Assembly: GCF_001499675.1 (NCBI RefSeq)
Contig: NZ_LN609302.1
Coordinates: forward strand, 1,773,896-1,837,895
DNA from: Acetobacter ghanensis
Lineage (GTDB): Bacteria; Pseudomonadota; Alphaproteobacteria; Acetobacterales; Acetobacteraceae
DNA: 64,000 nt
Direction of reading: 5' to 3'
A program made the position numbers and the translations under genes. Below are positions 10,536 through 19,306 of the stretch, piece after piece; the first letter of the stretch is position 1; every line of letters starts with the position of its first letter. The notes beneath the pieces were generated by a model. That model ran no database searches and was not told the origin of the DNA. It saw only the letters and a program-made list of their open reading frames with translations.

Positions 10536-11132
10536 ATGATCAGAAAAAGTAGGGTTTCAAAAGGGCTCCTGCTCTCCTTACTCGCTGTGCCATTTTGTGC
10601 TGGTGTTCAGTTGACCTGTAACCCTGCACACGCGGCTTTGTCGCAAGGTGCCAATGCCCCGGATTTTACATTGCATGGCGCTCTTGCGGGCAAGCCAATC
10701 CTTTTTTCTCTTAAAGCGGCCCTCGCTAAAGGCCCGGTCGTGCTTTATTTTTTCCCAGCGGCCTTTACACCGGGCTGCACGCAGGAAGCGCATGATTTTG
10801 CAGATGCGGCTGACCAGTTTCAGTCAGAAGGCGCTACCCTTGTTGGGATAACCGCTGGGAACATGGATAGGGTTGCTGAATTTTCCAAGGTGGAATGTCG
10901 GGACCGTTTTGCTGTTCTGGCAGACCCGGGTGCATTAACTGCAATCCTGTATCATTCCGTGAACACTGACCATCAGACCCTCCTTTCTCAACGCACGTCC
11001 TATGTCATTGCGCCAGACGGAACTATTCTGTTCAGCTTTACGGGTAATGACCCGGAACAACACGTTACCAAAACGCTTGAGTCTTTAAAAAATTGGCAAA
11101 AGGGTAAAATACAAGAAGAGAGTAGAAAGTAA
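10536..11132 (+). CDS. Exported peroxiredoxin, AhpC/TSA (BCP-like)
   Basis: A 198-residue thiol peroxidase with a Sec signal peptide (n-region MIRKSRVSK, cleavage after AHA). The ATG at 10536 has a GAGG ribosome site six bases upstream, which decides the start over an in-frame upstream extension. The peroxidatic cysteine is C81 in AAFTPGCTQEAHDF, the PrxQ/BCP signature. A second cysteine, C121 in KVECRDRF, could be resolving; the CxxxxC arrangement is absent. It is expected to reduce peroxides in the periplasm, fitting an organism with very active periplasmic oxidation. A single-gene unit followed by the lactonase gene 109 bases on. Confidence 0.86.
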   Translation: MIRKSRVSKGLLLSLLAVPFCAGVQLTCNPAHAALSQGANAPDFTLHGALAGKPILFSLKAALAKGPVVLYFFPAAFTPGCTQEAHDFADAADQFQSEGATLVGITAGNMDRVAEFSKVECRDRFAVLADPGALTAILYHSVNTDHQTLLSQRTSYVIAPDGTILFSFTGNDPEQHVTKTLESLKNWQKGKIQEESRK

Positions 11133-11241
11133 ATTAATTAGAATTCATTTATGCTTCTGCAAGCTAGTTGATGCCTGCGTAACGCGTAAACCCTGATGAT
11201 TTATATTTGAAAAGTTTTCATGAATCCGTAATATCTGGAGC

Positions 11242-12546
11242 ATGAACCACAAACAAAAAATGTTCGGCCGGCGGCTCTTTGGCTTTTCTCTCGTCGGGAT
11301 TGGTCTGGCATCCCCGATTAATAAAGCTTTGGGGGACACCGCTCCCCCTCCCGCGCCCATTCCCAAAGCGGCACTGCCAAAGGCTAATCCAGAAAAGGCT
11401 GCCAACAAATCGGGGCCACGTATCCTGTGTTATGTGGGAGGGTACACCCGCTCTGGGCCAGCGGAAAGTAATGCTGCGGGCATTACTCTTTTTGAGATGA
11501 ACCCCAAAAGTGGTATCTTAACGCAGTTGGGCCAAGTGACGCCCGCGGATAACCCATCGTTTCTTACACTATCGTCCGACCAGAATTACTTATACACGGT
11601 TAACGAAATAAGCGATTTTGAGGGTGGACATACGGGGTCGGTCACAGCCTTCAAGCTTGATCGTCGCACCGGGGTCCTAACGCGACTGAACGTTGTCAGC
11701 AGTGGTGGCGCTGATCCCGCTCATCTCAGTGTTCATCCATCTGGGAAATATCTGTTTGTAGCGAATTACACTGGTGGCAGCGCCGCTGTCATACGCATTC
11801 AGGAGGATGGGAGCCTAGGGTTGCTGACGGACCTTATACATAACACAGGCCCCAAAATGCCAGAAAGGGCGACAGACAACCCACCTGGTAATTATGCAGT
11901 CAGTGACCATTCTGGGGCCCATGTACATATGGTGCAATCTGACGTAAGTGGGAAATTTGTGCTCGCTTGCGATGCGGGTCTGGACCGTGTGTATGTATGG
12001 CTGTTTGATGAGGAAAACGGCACATTAAAACCAGCAGAAAAACCTTGGCTGACTATGGAACCGGGTTCCGCCCCTCGTCACTTCTGCTTTAGCCATGATG
12101 GTAAAGTCATTTATATTCTGGGTGAGCAGGATTCACGCGTGGTTGTAGCTGACTACGATCCGCAAACTGGGGCCATGCAGGTTAAACAAACAGCCTCAAC
12201 TGTTACGGCTCAGTTCCGTGGCAGTACTTTGGCGGCCGAGATCATTCTTCATCCAACAGGAAAATTTCTCTACGTTACCAATAGATTAGGGAACGCTATT
12301 GCCTGTTTTAAGGTCAATGATGATGGTTCGATCACGCTATTTGATGAAGTTTGGGAACATGCAGATTATGGACGGGCCTTGAGCTTTGATCCGTCGGGTA
12401 AATTCGTATTCATTGCTAACCAGCGGAGTGATAGCATTACATCGTTCCGTGTTAACACAGATACCGGCACGCTTGATTTTACGTGGAACTTTGTTCCAAT
12501 CGGCACACCAACTTCTTTTGCATTTACTGTAATTGATTCTGTGTAA
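11242..12546 (+). CDS. Exported lactonase family (7-bladed propeller) protein
   Basis: A 434-residue beta-propeller of the 6-phosphogluconolactonase/YbhE-like lactonase family (PF10282). Evidence is the repeated blade motif: LSVHPSGKYLFVANYTGGS, HFCFSHDGKVIYILGE, ILHPTGKFLYVTNRLGN and LSFDPSGKFVFIANQ. The N terminus, FGRRLFGFSLVGIGLASP, carries twin arginines before a hydrophobic stretch and looks like a Tat signal, followed by a proline/alanine-rich linker to about residue 56. Export means it probably acts on aldonolactones formed by periplasmic sugar dehydrogenases and not on the cytosolic phosphosugar; this is inference. A strong terminator follows the stop. Confidence 0.82.
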   Translation: MNHKQKMFGRRLFGFSLVGIGLASPINKALGDTAPPPAPIPKAALPKANPEKAANKSGPRILCYVGGYTRSGPAESNAAGITLFEMNPKSGILTQLGQVTPADNPSFLTLSSDQNYLYTVNEISDFEGGHTGSVTAFKLDRRTGVLTRLNVVSSGGADPAHLSVHPSGKYLFVANYTGGSAAVIRIQEDGSLGLLTDLIHNTGPKMPERATDNPPGNYAVSDHSGAHVHMVQSDVSGKFVLACDAGLDRVYVWLFDEENGTLKPAEKPWLTMEPGSAPRHFCFSHDGKVIYILGEQDSRVVVADYDPQTGAMQVKQTASTVTAQFRGSTLAAEIILHPTGKFLYVTNRLGNAIACFKVNDDGSITLFDEVWEHADYGRALSFDPSGKFVFIANQRSDSITSFRVNTDTGTLDFTWNFVPIGTPTSFAFTVIDSV

Positions 12547-12554
12547 TTACTCAT

Positions 12555-12590
12555 AAAACCGCGCTGCATGTTTAAGTGCAGCGCGGTTTT
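12555..12590. terminator. Bidirectional terminator between convergent genes
   Basis: A perfect 14-bp stem (AAAACCGCGCTGCA with its complement) closes an 8-base loop. It has A residues on one side and T residues on the other, so it serves both the lactonase gene and the sulfate-binding protein gene that converge here. Confidence 0.9.
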
Positions 12591-12595
12591 TCCCT

Positions 12596-13630
12596 TTATT
12601 TATAAAGACCATCAAAAATTCCACCGTCAGAAAAATGCTCTTTTTGCAGCTTGGTCCACCCACCTAAACTCTGCACATCAAATGTATCCACTTGAGGAAA
12701 GAGTGCTTTGTTTTCTGCCAAAACGGCCGGATCAACAGGGCGGAAATAATGTCTGGCGCCTATTTTCTGCCCTTCTGTTGTAAACAAAAAGTCCAGATAT
12801 GCCTGAGCTACTTTTTCAGTACCATGCGCCTTAACATTTTTATCAACCAAAGATGCTGGCGGTTCTGCCAGAATGGTCTGGGACGGCACAACAATATCAA
12901 ACTGGTCTGGCCCAATGTCGCGTGTGGCTAGCAGAGCTTCATCCTCCCATGCCAGCAAAACATCGCCCAAATTACGCTGTACAAAACTGTTTGTAGCACC
13001 GCGAGCCCCCGTATCCAGCACAGGCACATGTTTGAACAGCTCTTTGAGGTAGGCTTTTGCCGTCTCGGGTGTGCCCCCTTTCTGGTGGAGTGCCCACCCC
13101 CAAGCCGCCAGATAATTCCAGCGTGCGCCACCGGATGTTTTAGGGTTGGGAGTAATAACCTGCACACCGTCGCGGATCAGATCGGGCCAGTCATGAATGT
13201 TTTTTGGGTTCCCCTTCCGGACGAGGAAAACAATGGTACTGGTATAAGGTGTGGCGTTATGAGGCAACCGGCTCTGCCAGTTCTCCGCGATCAAACCATG
13301 CTGCGCCAGCAGATCAACATCGTAAGCCAATCCAAGCGTTACAACATCCGCCGGTGCACCTTCTAGCACCGACCGCGCCTGTGCTCCCGAACCGCCATGT
13401 GCCGATTTGACGCTAACCGTATCTTCCGGATGATCTTTGTGCCACGTCGCTGCAAAAGCCTTGTTAACATCAGCGTAAAGTTCACGAGTGGGGTCATAAG
13501 AGACGTTGAGAAGATGGTAGGACTCAGCGTGCCCAGCCGAAGCCTGAAGCCCTACCAGAAGCGACACCCCCAATAGACCGGTAACCTTGAGAACAGCGCG
13601 ACGGATATTAGAAAAGCTTTCATGTTTCAT
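12596..13630 (-). CDS. Sulfate ABC transporter substrate-binding protein
   Basis: A 344-residue periplasmic sulfate/thiosulfate-binding protein of the Sbp/CysP family. The ATG at 13630 has an AAGGAAC ribosome site and gives a signal peptide ending in ASAGHA. Family motifs include LLNVSYDPTRELY near the mature N terminus, SVKSAHGGSGAQARSVLEG and ITPNPKTSGGARWNYLAAWG. It lies 28 bases downstream of an anion-type porin gene and is probably co-transcribed with it. The permease and ATPase genes (cysT, cysW, cysA) are not in this window, so they must lie elsewhere if it is functional. Confidence 0.9.
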   Translation of the reverse strand: MKHESFSNIRRAVLKVTGLLGVSLLVGLQASAGHAESYHLLNVSYDPTRELYADVNKAFAATWHKDHPEDTVSVKSAHGGSGAQARSVLEGAPADVVTLGLAYDVDLLAQHGLIAENWQSRLPHNATPYTSTIVFLVRKGNPKNIHDWPDLIRDGVQVITPNPKTSGGARWNYLAAWGWALHQKGGTPETAKAYLKELFKHVPVLDTGARGATNSFVQRNLGDVLLAWEDEALLATRDIGPDQFDIVVPSQTILAEPPASLVDKNVKAHGTEKVAQAYLDFLFTTEGQKIGARHYFRPVDPAVLAENKALFPQVDTFDVQSLGGWTKLQKEHFSDGGIFDGLYK

Positions 13631-13658
13631 AGGCTTGTTCCTTAATAATGCAGTCAGA

Positions 13659-15329
13659 TTAGAATGCGGCCTGAACACGACCAACAACAGCATTGCCACT
13701 CCGCCCCAACAGATCAGCGCTCATGCCGTTATAGCTGGAAACGCTGAAGTGAGCGTAATCAAGCATGACCTTGATGTGTTGATTGGGGTACCAGTTAACA
13801 CCGCCCTGCCAGACAGTCTGCTTGTCTCCGGTTTCACCGTTTTCTTTGATGCCTGTTGATGCCATTGTTGTTGTGCCTGAAGTGCGAAGATCCGTCACAC
13901 TCCAACGTCCGCTGATTTCCAGAGCTCCCCAGTGACCTTTGGAGGGGTCAAAGTCATATTCAACACCCGGCGTTGTAAACGCGCCAATTTTTTCATTATA
14001 AGCGCGCGCATGACCCAGAAGTGTATAGTTGGCCGCTACATACCAGCCATCAAAACCAATGGATGGCGCGTTAATGCTTGAAGCGACATTATCGTGCTGC
14101 ACACCAATGTGGTAATATTCACCTTTAAGTAGGAAGCTCTTGTAACGGAAAGCAAGCTGTGGGCCTGCCGCCCAGATCTGCGCAATGTTGGTCAATGCGC
14201 CAGACGTTAACAGCTTGGTCTCGCCCAAAGGAATTTCCATGTTGTCACTAAAGGTATATTGCCGCCCTTTGGAAGATTCGTTGACCTTGAAAGCTGTAGT
14301 CGCGCCGACCCCGACATGCACATCAATATCTTTGGAGACATAAGGGCGGCCCGTAGCCCGGAATACAGCACCAGTTTGGCTATCGACTATGCTTGAATCC
14401 GTGTTGCGATCACCAAACTTCTGTCCGGTAAAATACCCGGATACCAACCAGCGTTTTTCGTAGTGTTCACCGCCAATGCTAAAGCGCGCAACCCCACCTG
14501 CAATATTACGCACCAGATCAACAATGGTTGGACGTTCCAAAAATTCAAAAGCCCCAGAACGTTCAGCACTTTCTTCTTCCATACGGGGTTGGAAGTAACC
14601 GATTGTCAACGTCGTGTTATGCAGGCCTGTGTAATTAAGGTTTGCTTCAAACAGACCCACTGCACCGTCATTGTTACTGTTGCCAAAGTCGGGCGTTACG
14701 TTTACGACCCAGTCTTTATAACGCCATGAAAGATAAAGCCGCAGACGGCGTGCGTTTTGGGTGAACTTATTAAAGTTGCCAGCTGCTTCGTTTCCACGCT
14801 GACCAACTCCCATAAATCCGCCAAAGTCTTCCTGTGCCAGCAGACCTATGGAGAAAGCATAGGCTTTATCATCCGATGCGATTGTCGGCCGGCCTTTGGG
14901 GAAACCAATCTTGATTCCACCAATATCAACGTTTTCGTCCTTGGCTGTCGCTGCCTTGAACGAACTCCACGATTGAACCGGACCTTCGGGCAGTGCAATC
15001 CGACTATCACTGGCACTGCGTGGCCCGTGGTTTACAGGGACAACCGGGTCCTCCCGGAATACAGGTTGAGGTTCGTCCGCGCCACCTGCCGTTAGGGTAT
15101 GATGCGACCGCAACACTTTGTGGTTTTGCTGTATTGCGACATGCTCATACTTATCCACCCGAGCCTGAAGGCGGCGGATTTCCCCCATCATCTCACGGTG
15201 CATTTCGGCAATTTCCCGCCGCAATGCAGCATTTTCAGCATCCGAAGATGCTGCATTCGCCATAAATGGAAAAAAAAGGCTCGAAACTGTTGTTGTTAAC
15301 AGAACACTTGCCCGAACAGACACCGCCAT
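13659..15329 (-). CDS. OprO/OprP-type (phosphate-selective) porin
   Basis: A 556-residue outer-membrane beta-barrel protein. The ATG at 15329 is preceded by GGGGGAAC and opens a signal peptide ending FMANA. A short coiled coil rich in E and R follows at about residues 28-60, as in trimeric OprO/P-like porins, and then the barrel, which ends in an aromatic residue (VGRVQAAF), the usual C-terminal assembly signal. The family binds anions such as phosphate. Pairing with a sulfate-binding protein suggests sulfate or an organosulfur anion, which is inference from context. An inverted repeat sits about 50 bases upstream. Confidence 0.85.
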   Translation of the reverse strand: MAVSVRASVLLTTTVSSLFFPFMANAASSDAENAALRREIAEMHREMMGEIRRLQARVDKYEHVAIQQNHKVLRSHHTLTAGGADEPQPVFREDPVVPVNHGPRSASDSRIALPEGPVQSWSSFKAATAKDENVDIGGIKIGFPKGRPTIASDDKAYAFSIGLLAQEDFGGFMGVGQRGNEAAGNFNKFTQNARRLRLYLSWRYKDWVVNVTPDFGNSNNDGAVGLFEANLNYTGLHNTTLTIGYFQPRMEEESAERSGAFEFLERPTIVDLVRNIAGGVARFSIGGEHYEKRWLVSGYFTGQKFGDRNTDSSIVDSQTGAVFRATGRPYVSKDIDVHVGVGATTAFKVNESSKGRQYTFSDNMEIPLGETKLLTSGALTNIAQIWAAGPQLAFRYKSFLLKGEYYHIGVQHDNVASSINAPSIGFDGWYVAANYTLLGHARAYNEKIGAFTTPGVEYDFDPSKGHWGALEISGRWSVTDLRTSGTTTMASTGIKENGETGDKQTVWQGGVNWYPNQHIKVMLDYAHFSVSSYNGMSADLLGRSGNAVVGRVQAAF

Positions 15330-15379
15330 AAGTTCCCCCAAAAACTTAAAAACTGTATATTTTTATTACTTATTTTCCA

Positions 15380-15403
15380 CAAAACAGATTATATCTTGTT
15401 TTG
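15380..15403. promoter_or_regulatory. Inverted repeat upstream of porin-sbp operon
   Basis: CAAAACA and TGTTTTG form perfect 7-base arms around a 10-base AT-rich spacer, about 50 bases before the porin start. The position suits an operator or activator site for the porin/sulfate-binding operon. The regulator is unknown. Confidence 0.35.
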
Positions 15404-15547
15404 GAAACGCATCATTTAGTCCGCAGTAAACACATCATCACCCACCCTTGTAGATAATGCTCATCTAAAACACAAAATATTACGGAAGAAGAATATTGCG
15501 CATGAATACAGACACCCTAAAGGTAGCCTGTATTCCGCTCATATCAG

Positions 15548-15757
15548 TCAGATTACACTCTGATTGTGTTGTGCAAACGTGGTTTGAAACTTTCTAATGA
15601 CAGACGTCCGCAGGTCCTGCCCATCGGGGTAACGTTTGTTATGCAGGCTTTGAACGCTTTCATGCGCAGCATAAAAACGGCGGGTCTGGCGATCTTCTTC
15701 AAGAATAATCGCGCCTACGAATGTGCCATTGATTTCAATAATACGGGATTCAAACAT
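15548..15757 (-). CDS. Small uncharacterised protein, 69 residues
   Basis: A compact soluble protein (MFESRIIEINGTFVGAIILE...) with a mixed beta-alpha look and no export signal. The ATG has a GGAAGGA ribosome site 8 bases upstream, and composition fits a coding gene better than the overlapping plus-strand frame. It stands alone between AT-rich flanks. I do not recognise a family. Confidence 0.55.
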   Translation of the reverse strand: MFESRIIEINGTFVGAIILEEDRQTRRFYAAHESVQSLHNKRYPDGQDLRTSVIRKFQTTFAQHNQSVI

Positions 15758-16037
15758 GACTTTAATCCTTCCAGGCAGTAACTGACCCAGAAGGTAATCA
15801 AAACCGACTGGTCAGAGATTAGGTATTTTCTGCTTCACGACATCGGACAAGCCGACACATTCGACCAGACGGGTTCTGCATCCTGTATGCTCCTTGTGTG
15901 TCACGCATTTAACGTGTGATTTCGTATCACCCATATTTCCACGCCAGTCAATTATATAATTTCAAAAATCGTTCTTTTTTTATATCACGATAAATTATGT
16001 TATTTAAGTATGTAGGCTAGGCCTGCCGCCTACCTTT

Positions 16038-17015
16038 TCAATAGTCATAGCTCTTCCCTGGTTCGGCAGCCTGAAAGCAGGCTGTGCTTATTTTAGCCGA
16101 TAAAAGTGCGGCTTGCAGAGCTTTCTGAGGGGCCAGAATAGCCTCATCAGTTAGCTGAAATGTTCCCCAATGAATTCCTAGCGCCTGCTTGATATGCATG
16201 TCTTGATAAATACACACAGATTCATGTGGATTGATATGCTGATCCGCCATAAACCAGCGCGGTTCGTATGCCCCTATGGGAATTAGCGCAACATCTGGAG
16301 CGCCGTGCCGGGCATACAGGGTGCGAAACAGTGCACCATCGCCATAAGCTGTGTCCCCCGCAAACCAGAGTTTTTTATGGGGAAAATCCAGCCAGAAACC
16401 AGCCCACAACGCCATGCGGCGGTCAAGTAAGCCACGAGCAGACCAATGCCATGCGGGCGTAAGCGTTACATTGAAGTTTGGAAAAATTGCGAACCGTTCA
16501 TACCAGTCCCCAGCAAGGATACGAGCATGTGGAACTGCTTTTCTGATTATGGTGTCATTCCCCAAAGGCATGACCATGAAGGGGTGATGGGCGCTTTGCA
16601 AACGTTTGAGCGTCGGAATATCCAGATGGTCGTAGTGATTATGGCTTATAAGAACGACATCAATCGGTGGGAGGTCTTCAAAAGCTATTCCCGGCGGGGT
16701 GACCCGTTTAGGCCCGATGAAACTAAAAGGACTGGCCCGCTCTGACCAGACTGGATCGGTAAGAATATTAAGGCCAGAGGCCTGTATAAGCAAAGATGCG
16801 TGCCCAACCATGGTAATACGCATGGTATCCACACGCTTCTCTGGCACGGCTGTTTTAACCGAAACAGAAGAAGGCCACTGTGCTGGGTGGGATGTACGGC
16901 GCCAACGCCATATCTCTCGCCACGAACGGTCTGTAGACTTTTGCCCAGGATTAAAAAAACGTACTCCGTCAAAATGGTCGGAGGAAGGGCCTGTATAATA
17001 ACGGTTACGGGTCAT
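16038..17015 (-). CDS. MBL-fold metal-dependent hydrolase (NAPE-PLD/UlaG-like)
   Basis: A 325-residue cytoplasmic metallo-beta-lactamase-fold protein. The metal site is H125, H127, D129, H130 in ISHNHYDHLDIP. The N-terminal segment NRYYTGPSSDHFDGVRFFNPG and later ALIPIGAYEPRWFM and INPHESV are typical of the group related to N-acyl-phosphatidylethanolamine phospholipase D. Predicted hydrolase, perhaps of phospholipid-derived substrates; the true substrate is not known in bacteria. It sits alone, facing the MYG1 gene on the same strand about 67 bases away. Confidence 0.87.
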   Translation of the reverse strand: MTRNRYYTGPSSDHFDGVRFFNPGQKSTDRSWREIWRWRRTSHPAQWPSSVSVKTAVPEKRVDTMRITMVGHASLLIQASGLNILTDPVWSERASPFSFIGPKRVTPPGIAFEDLPPIDVVLISHNHYDHLDIPTLKRLQSAHHPFMVMPLGNDTIIRKAVPHARILAGDWYERFAIFPNFNVTLTPAWHWSARGLLDRRMALWAGFWLDFPHKKLWFAGDTAYGDGALFRTLYARHGAPDVALIPIGAYEPRWFMADQHINPHESVCIYQDMHIKQALGIHWGTFQLTDEAILAPQKALQAALLSAKISTACFQAAEPGKSYDY

Positions 17016-17082
17016 AGCGCACAGTATAGCTTATGCGACCAGATCTGGAGATTAAGCCAGACCTGATATCGCTATATAATGG

Positions 17083-18111
17083 TCAGTTCTGCTGCGATTT
17101 TAACGCTGCATCAATTTCCAATGCACGACGAGCCATTGCCAATGCCCCTTCCCTGCTGGCTGCTCCACAAATAAACCGCGCAGGATGCGCAAAAATTGCA
17201 TCTGGAATGCCAGACACCTCGGCCAGAGCTTTGCCATCAAGCCCGCCCCATGCTTCCGGCAAGGAAATACGTTGGCCAAAAGCACCCCGTTCAGGCGGAA
17301 TGGCTTTGACGTTCCACTGCCCACTTCCTGTTGGGGAGACAACGTAAATAACAGGCAAATCATGCTCGAAAATAACTTTTTCGGTTGGCATCCCTGTGTC
17401 CATGACCAGAATACGTTTATCTTCAGCGTTTTCGTAGGCCGCCAGAACACGATCTGTCGCTTTCAGGCTGGCACGAACGCGGTCAACAGTGTTGACCAAG
17501 TGGGATGCAACAGCAGTGGCCGCATTGGCAAAGCCCAGTGTCTCGCGCCGCTTAGCCTCTTCAGGACCGTGGAGTTCGGCTGTATCCCATGGTGGGCTAC
17601 ACGCAGACACGATATCGGCCAGCGAGAGCTTGCCCATTTTGGCAACACCGTTGTCATCCTGATCGATGGGAATAACCAGAGATTTGTCTATGCTCTGCCA
17701 GATTGCGGCTATTGTTGCGTCATCAACCTGCGTTCTAACCAGATTGCGGATGGCTGCTTTACCATAATCTTTCCAGAGCAGTCCCGCTGCGCTGTATGGG
17801 GTGCCGTCTTCGCGCAGGGGCTTGTTCTTCATATGGTGGTCATAGCGCCCCTTGGGCGGGTCATAGATACCACCAACATCAAATACGATATCTGCAGCCT
17901 GAATTTTTTCGGGGTCGCGGGACCGCTGGAATTTCAGGCAATCATCCGGCACATCCCCCAGAATACGGGCCCGCAAGTCCCCCATTGGTGTAAGTGCGTA
18001 ATGCAGCACGACATAACCCAGTGTTTCATCAAGATGAAAGTTGCCTGAATGGGTTAATGCTGTCGTTGTTGTTGCCTCATGACCGAGACCAATAGGGGTA
18101 TGTTCTGGCAT
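17083..18111 (-). CDS. MYG1 family protein (DHH-like metal-dependent hydrolase)
   Basis: A 342-residue protein of the MYG1/GAMM1 family. Diagnostic motifs are HSGNFHLDETLGYVVL near the N terminus and DVGGIYDPPKGRYDHH around residue 80, both metal-binding as in DHH phosphoesterases, plus the C-terminal FICGAASREGALAMARRAL. Human MYG1 is reported to be a 3'-5' RNA exonuclease; bacterial members are not well studied, so nuclease activity here is inference. The length is normal and there is no signal peptide. No strong ribosome site was seen before the ATG. Confidence 0.88.
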   Translation of the reverse strand: MPEHTPIGLGHEATTTTALTHSGNFHLDETLGYVVLHYALTPMGDLRARILGDVPDDCLKFQRSRDPEKIQAADIVFDVGGIYDPPKGRYDHHMKNKPLREDGTPYSAAGLLWKDYGKAAIRNLVRTQVDDATIAAIWQSIDKSLVIPIDQDDNGVAKMGKLSLADIVSACSPPWDTAELHGPEEAKRRETLGFANAATAVASHLVNTVDRVRASLKATDRVLAAYENAEDKRILVMDTGMPTEKVIFEHDLPVIYVVSPTGSGQWNVKAIPPERGAFGQRISLPEAWGGLDGKALAEVSGIPDAIFAHPARFICGAASREGALAMARRALEIDAALKSQQN

Positions 18112-18257
18112 TGCTTAAGACCTGATGCAGACTGTGAAGGGTAAGAATTTATAAGCCTTCTCATGCCGCACAGCCCGGTATCAGACAACCGGCTTCATCA
18201 TAATATTCTGCATATATTTGGCTTTAATGGGTTTGGTTGCTTCTTAAAGAGCCCACT

Positions 18258-18296
18258 GCCACCACCCACCATGATAATCGCATGGTGGGTGGTGGC
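18258..18296. terminator. Perfect 16-bp inverted repeat downstream of sodC
   Basis: GCCACCACCCACCATG and its exact complement flank a 7-base loop, 17 bases past the sodC stop. The stem is very stable, but no T run follows on either strand, so it may be a terminator without a U tract or a 3' stabilising structure. Confidence 0.5.
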
Positions 18297-18313
18297 GAGC
18301 AGCTATGCTGGCC

Positions 18314-18847
18314 TTATGGCTTGATAACAGCACAGGCCACTCGGTCTCCTGCCCCACCAATAGGTTGGCTCTGATAATCATCAGGGTGTGCATGAATAAC
18401 AAGGGCGGAACCATCGGAATCCAGAAGGGCCGGACGTTCTTTGCTGGTGTTCAATGCTACCAGAGAGGAATAAAGTTCCACTGTGGCGGTGCCATCAGCA
18501 GCGACAAAGATGTTAGGCAGGTCCCCATCATCATTGGCATTGGAATTCAACAAGCCATGTAAGACTGGAGTTGTAGCATGAACATGCGGTCCCGCACTGG
18601 TGAACTTCGGTGCCTCGCAACTTCCTTTATCGTGGAAGTGCATCCCATGCCAGCCAGGGGTTAACCCCTTTGCTTCCACCCGCAATAGAACACCTTTTGG
18701 AGCATCTGTGACTTGAATGGAGCCATGTGGCGCACCGTCTGTACCCACCAGAGTGCCTGCGGCCGTGTCGGCCGCATAAGCCAGTGATGGCAGTAAGGCT
18801 ACCGCACACGCGAAAAGAGCAAAACGCCCCGAACGAACTCTAACCAC
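18314..18847 (-). CDS. sodC: Periplasmic Cu/Zn superoxide dismutase
   Basis: A 177-residue exported superoxide dismutase. I choose the GTG at 18847: it has AAAGGA 8 bases upstream and gives a clean signal peptide (VVRVRSGRFALF... ending LAYA). The frame is open 39 codons further upstream but that part is Cys-rich and unlike a signal. Copper ligands are visible: H70 and H72 (HGMHFHDKGSC), H88 (GPHVH) and H152 (LVIHAHPDDY), and the guiding arginine R169 (GDRVACAV). Zinc ligands H97 and D109 are present. The third zinc histidine, normally just before the GD of GDLPN, is replaced by an acidic residue in SNANDDGDLPN. Confidence 0.88.
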   Translation of the reverse strand: MVRVRSGRFALFACAVALLPSLAYAADTAAGTLVGTDGAPHGSIQVTDAPKGVLLRVEAKGLTPGWHGMHFHDKGSCEAPKFTSAGPHVHATTPVLHGLLNSNANDDGDLPNIFVAADGTATVELYSSLVALNTSKERPALLDSDGSALVIHAHPDDYQSQPIGGAGDRVACAVIKP

Positions 18848-19306
18848 TCTGCACGTCCTTTCAGACAAAAATGATGACCATACGCCTACCACGCCAGAAC
18901 AAAGATGGCATAAGCATATGAGCTTAGAGGCTTTATTCCCACATAAACAAGGCCATGGCCCCATGTAGTGTGCTCATCGTTGCCTCTTGGATAAACCAGA
19001 AAATATTTTCGCAAACCGGATGCTGTTTACTATTCACGCACAATACTGCTGCGTAAACGCGCTTTATCACGCATCGGTTTCACCGTTCCCAACCAAGAAA
19101 CCAGATGCCTTGGAACCGCGCAAACAGAACGTGCACACAACATTGTGAGCTAGAGCGCATCATACTGTTCTTCTGATAAAGTCAGTGATGAAACCCTAAT
19201 GAAGAACCTACACGGACGTAGGACTGTATTCGAATTTTGTGGACAGGCAGGGGTTTTATCAAGAAGATCGCCTAATAAAGAAAGAACAGGGTGGCCGGTC
19301 CAGATA
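18848..19306. other. Non-coding divergent region between sodC and antiporter
   Basis: About 460 bases separating divergent genes. I see no RNA gene, repeat or strong palindrome. A frame open from 19199 into the antiporter gene is treated as untranslated because its encoded N terminus is unlike the family. Confidence 0.4.

Noticed and set aside
17185..18048. Plus-strand open frame of about 290 codons opposite the MYG1 gene
   Set aside because: Long but antisense to a gene with clear conserved motifs; no ribosome site or family features.
18848..18964. 39-codon N-terminal extension of SodC
   Set aside because: Cys-rich and unlike a signal peptide; the GTG at 18847 has a ribosome site and opens a good signal.
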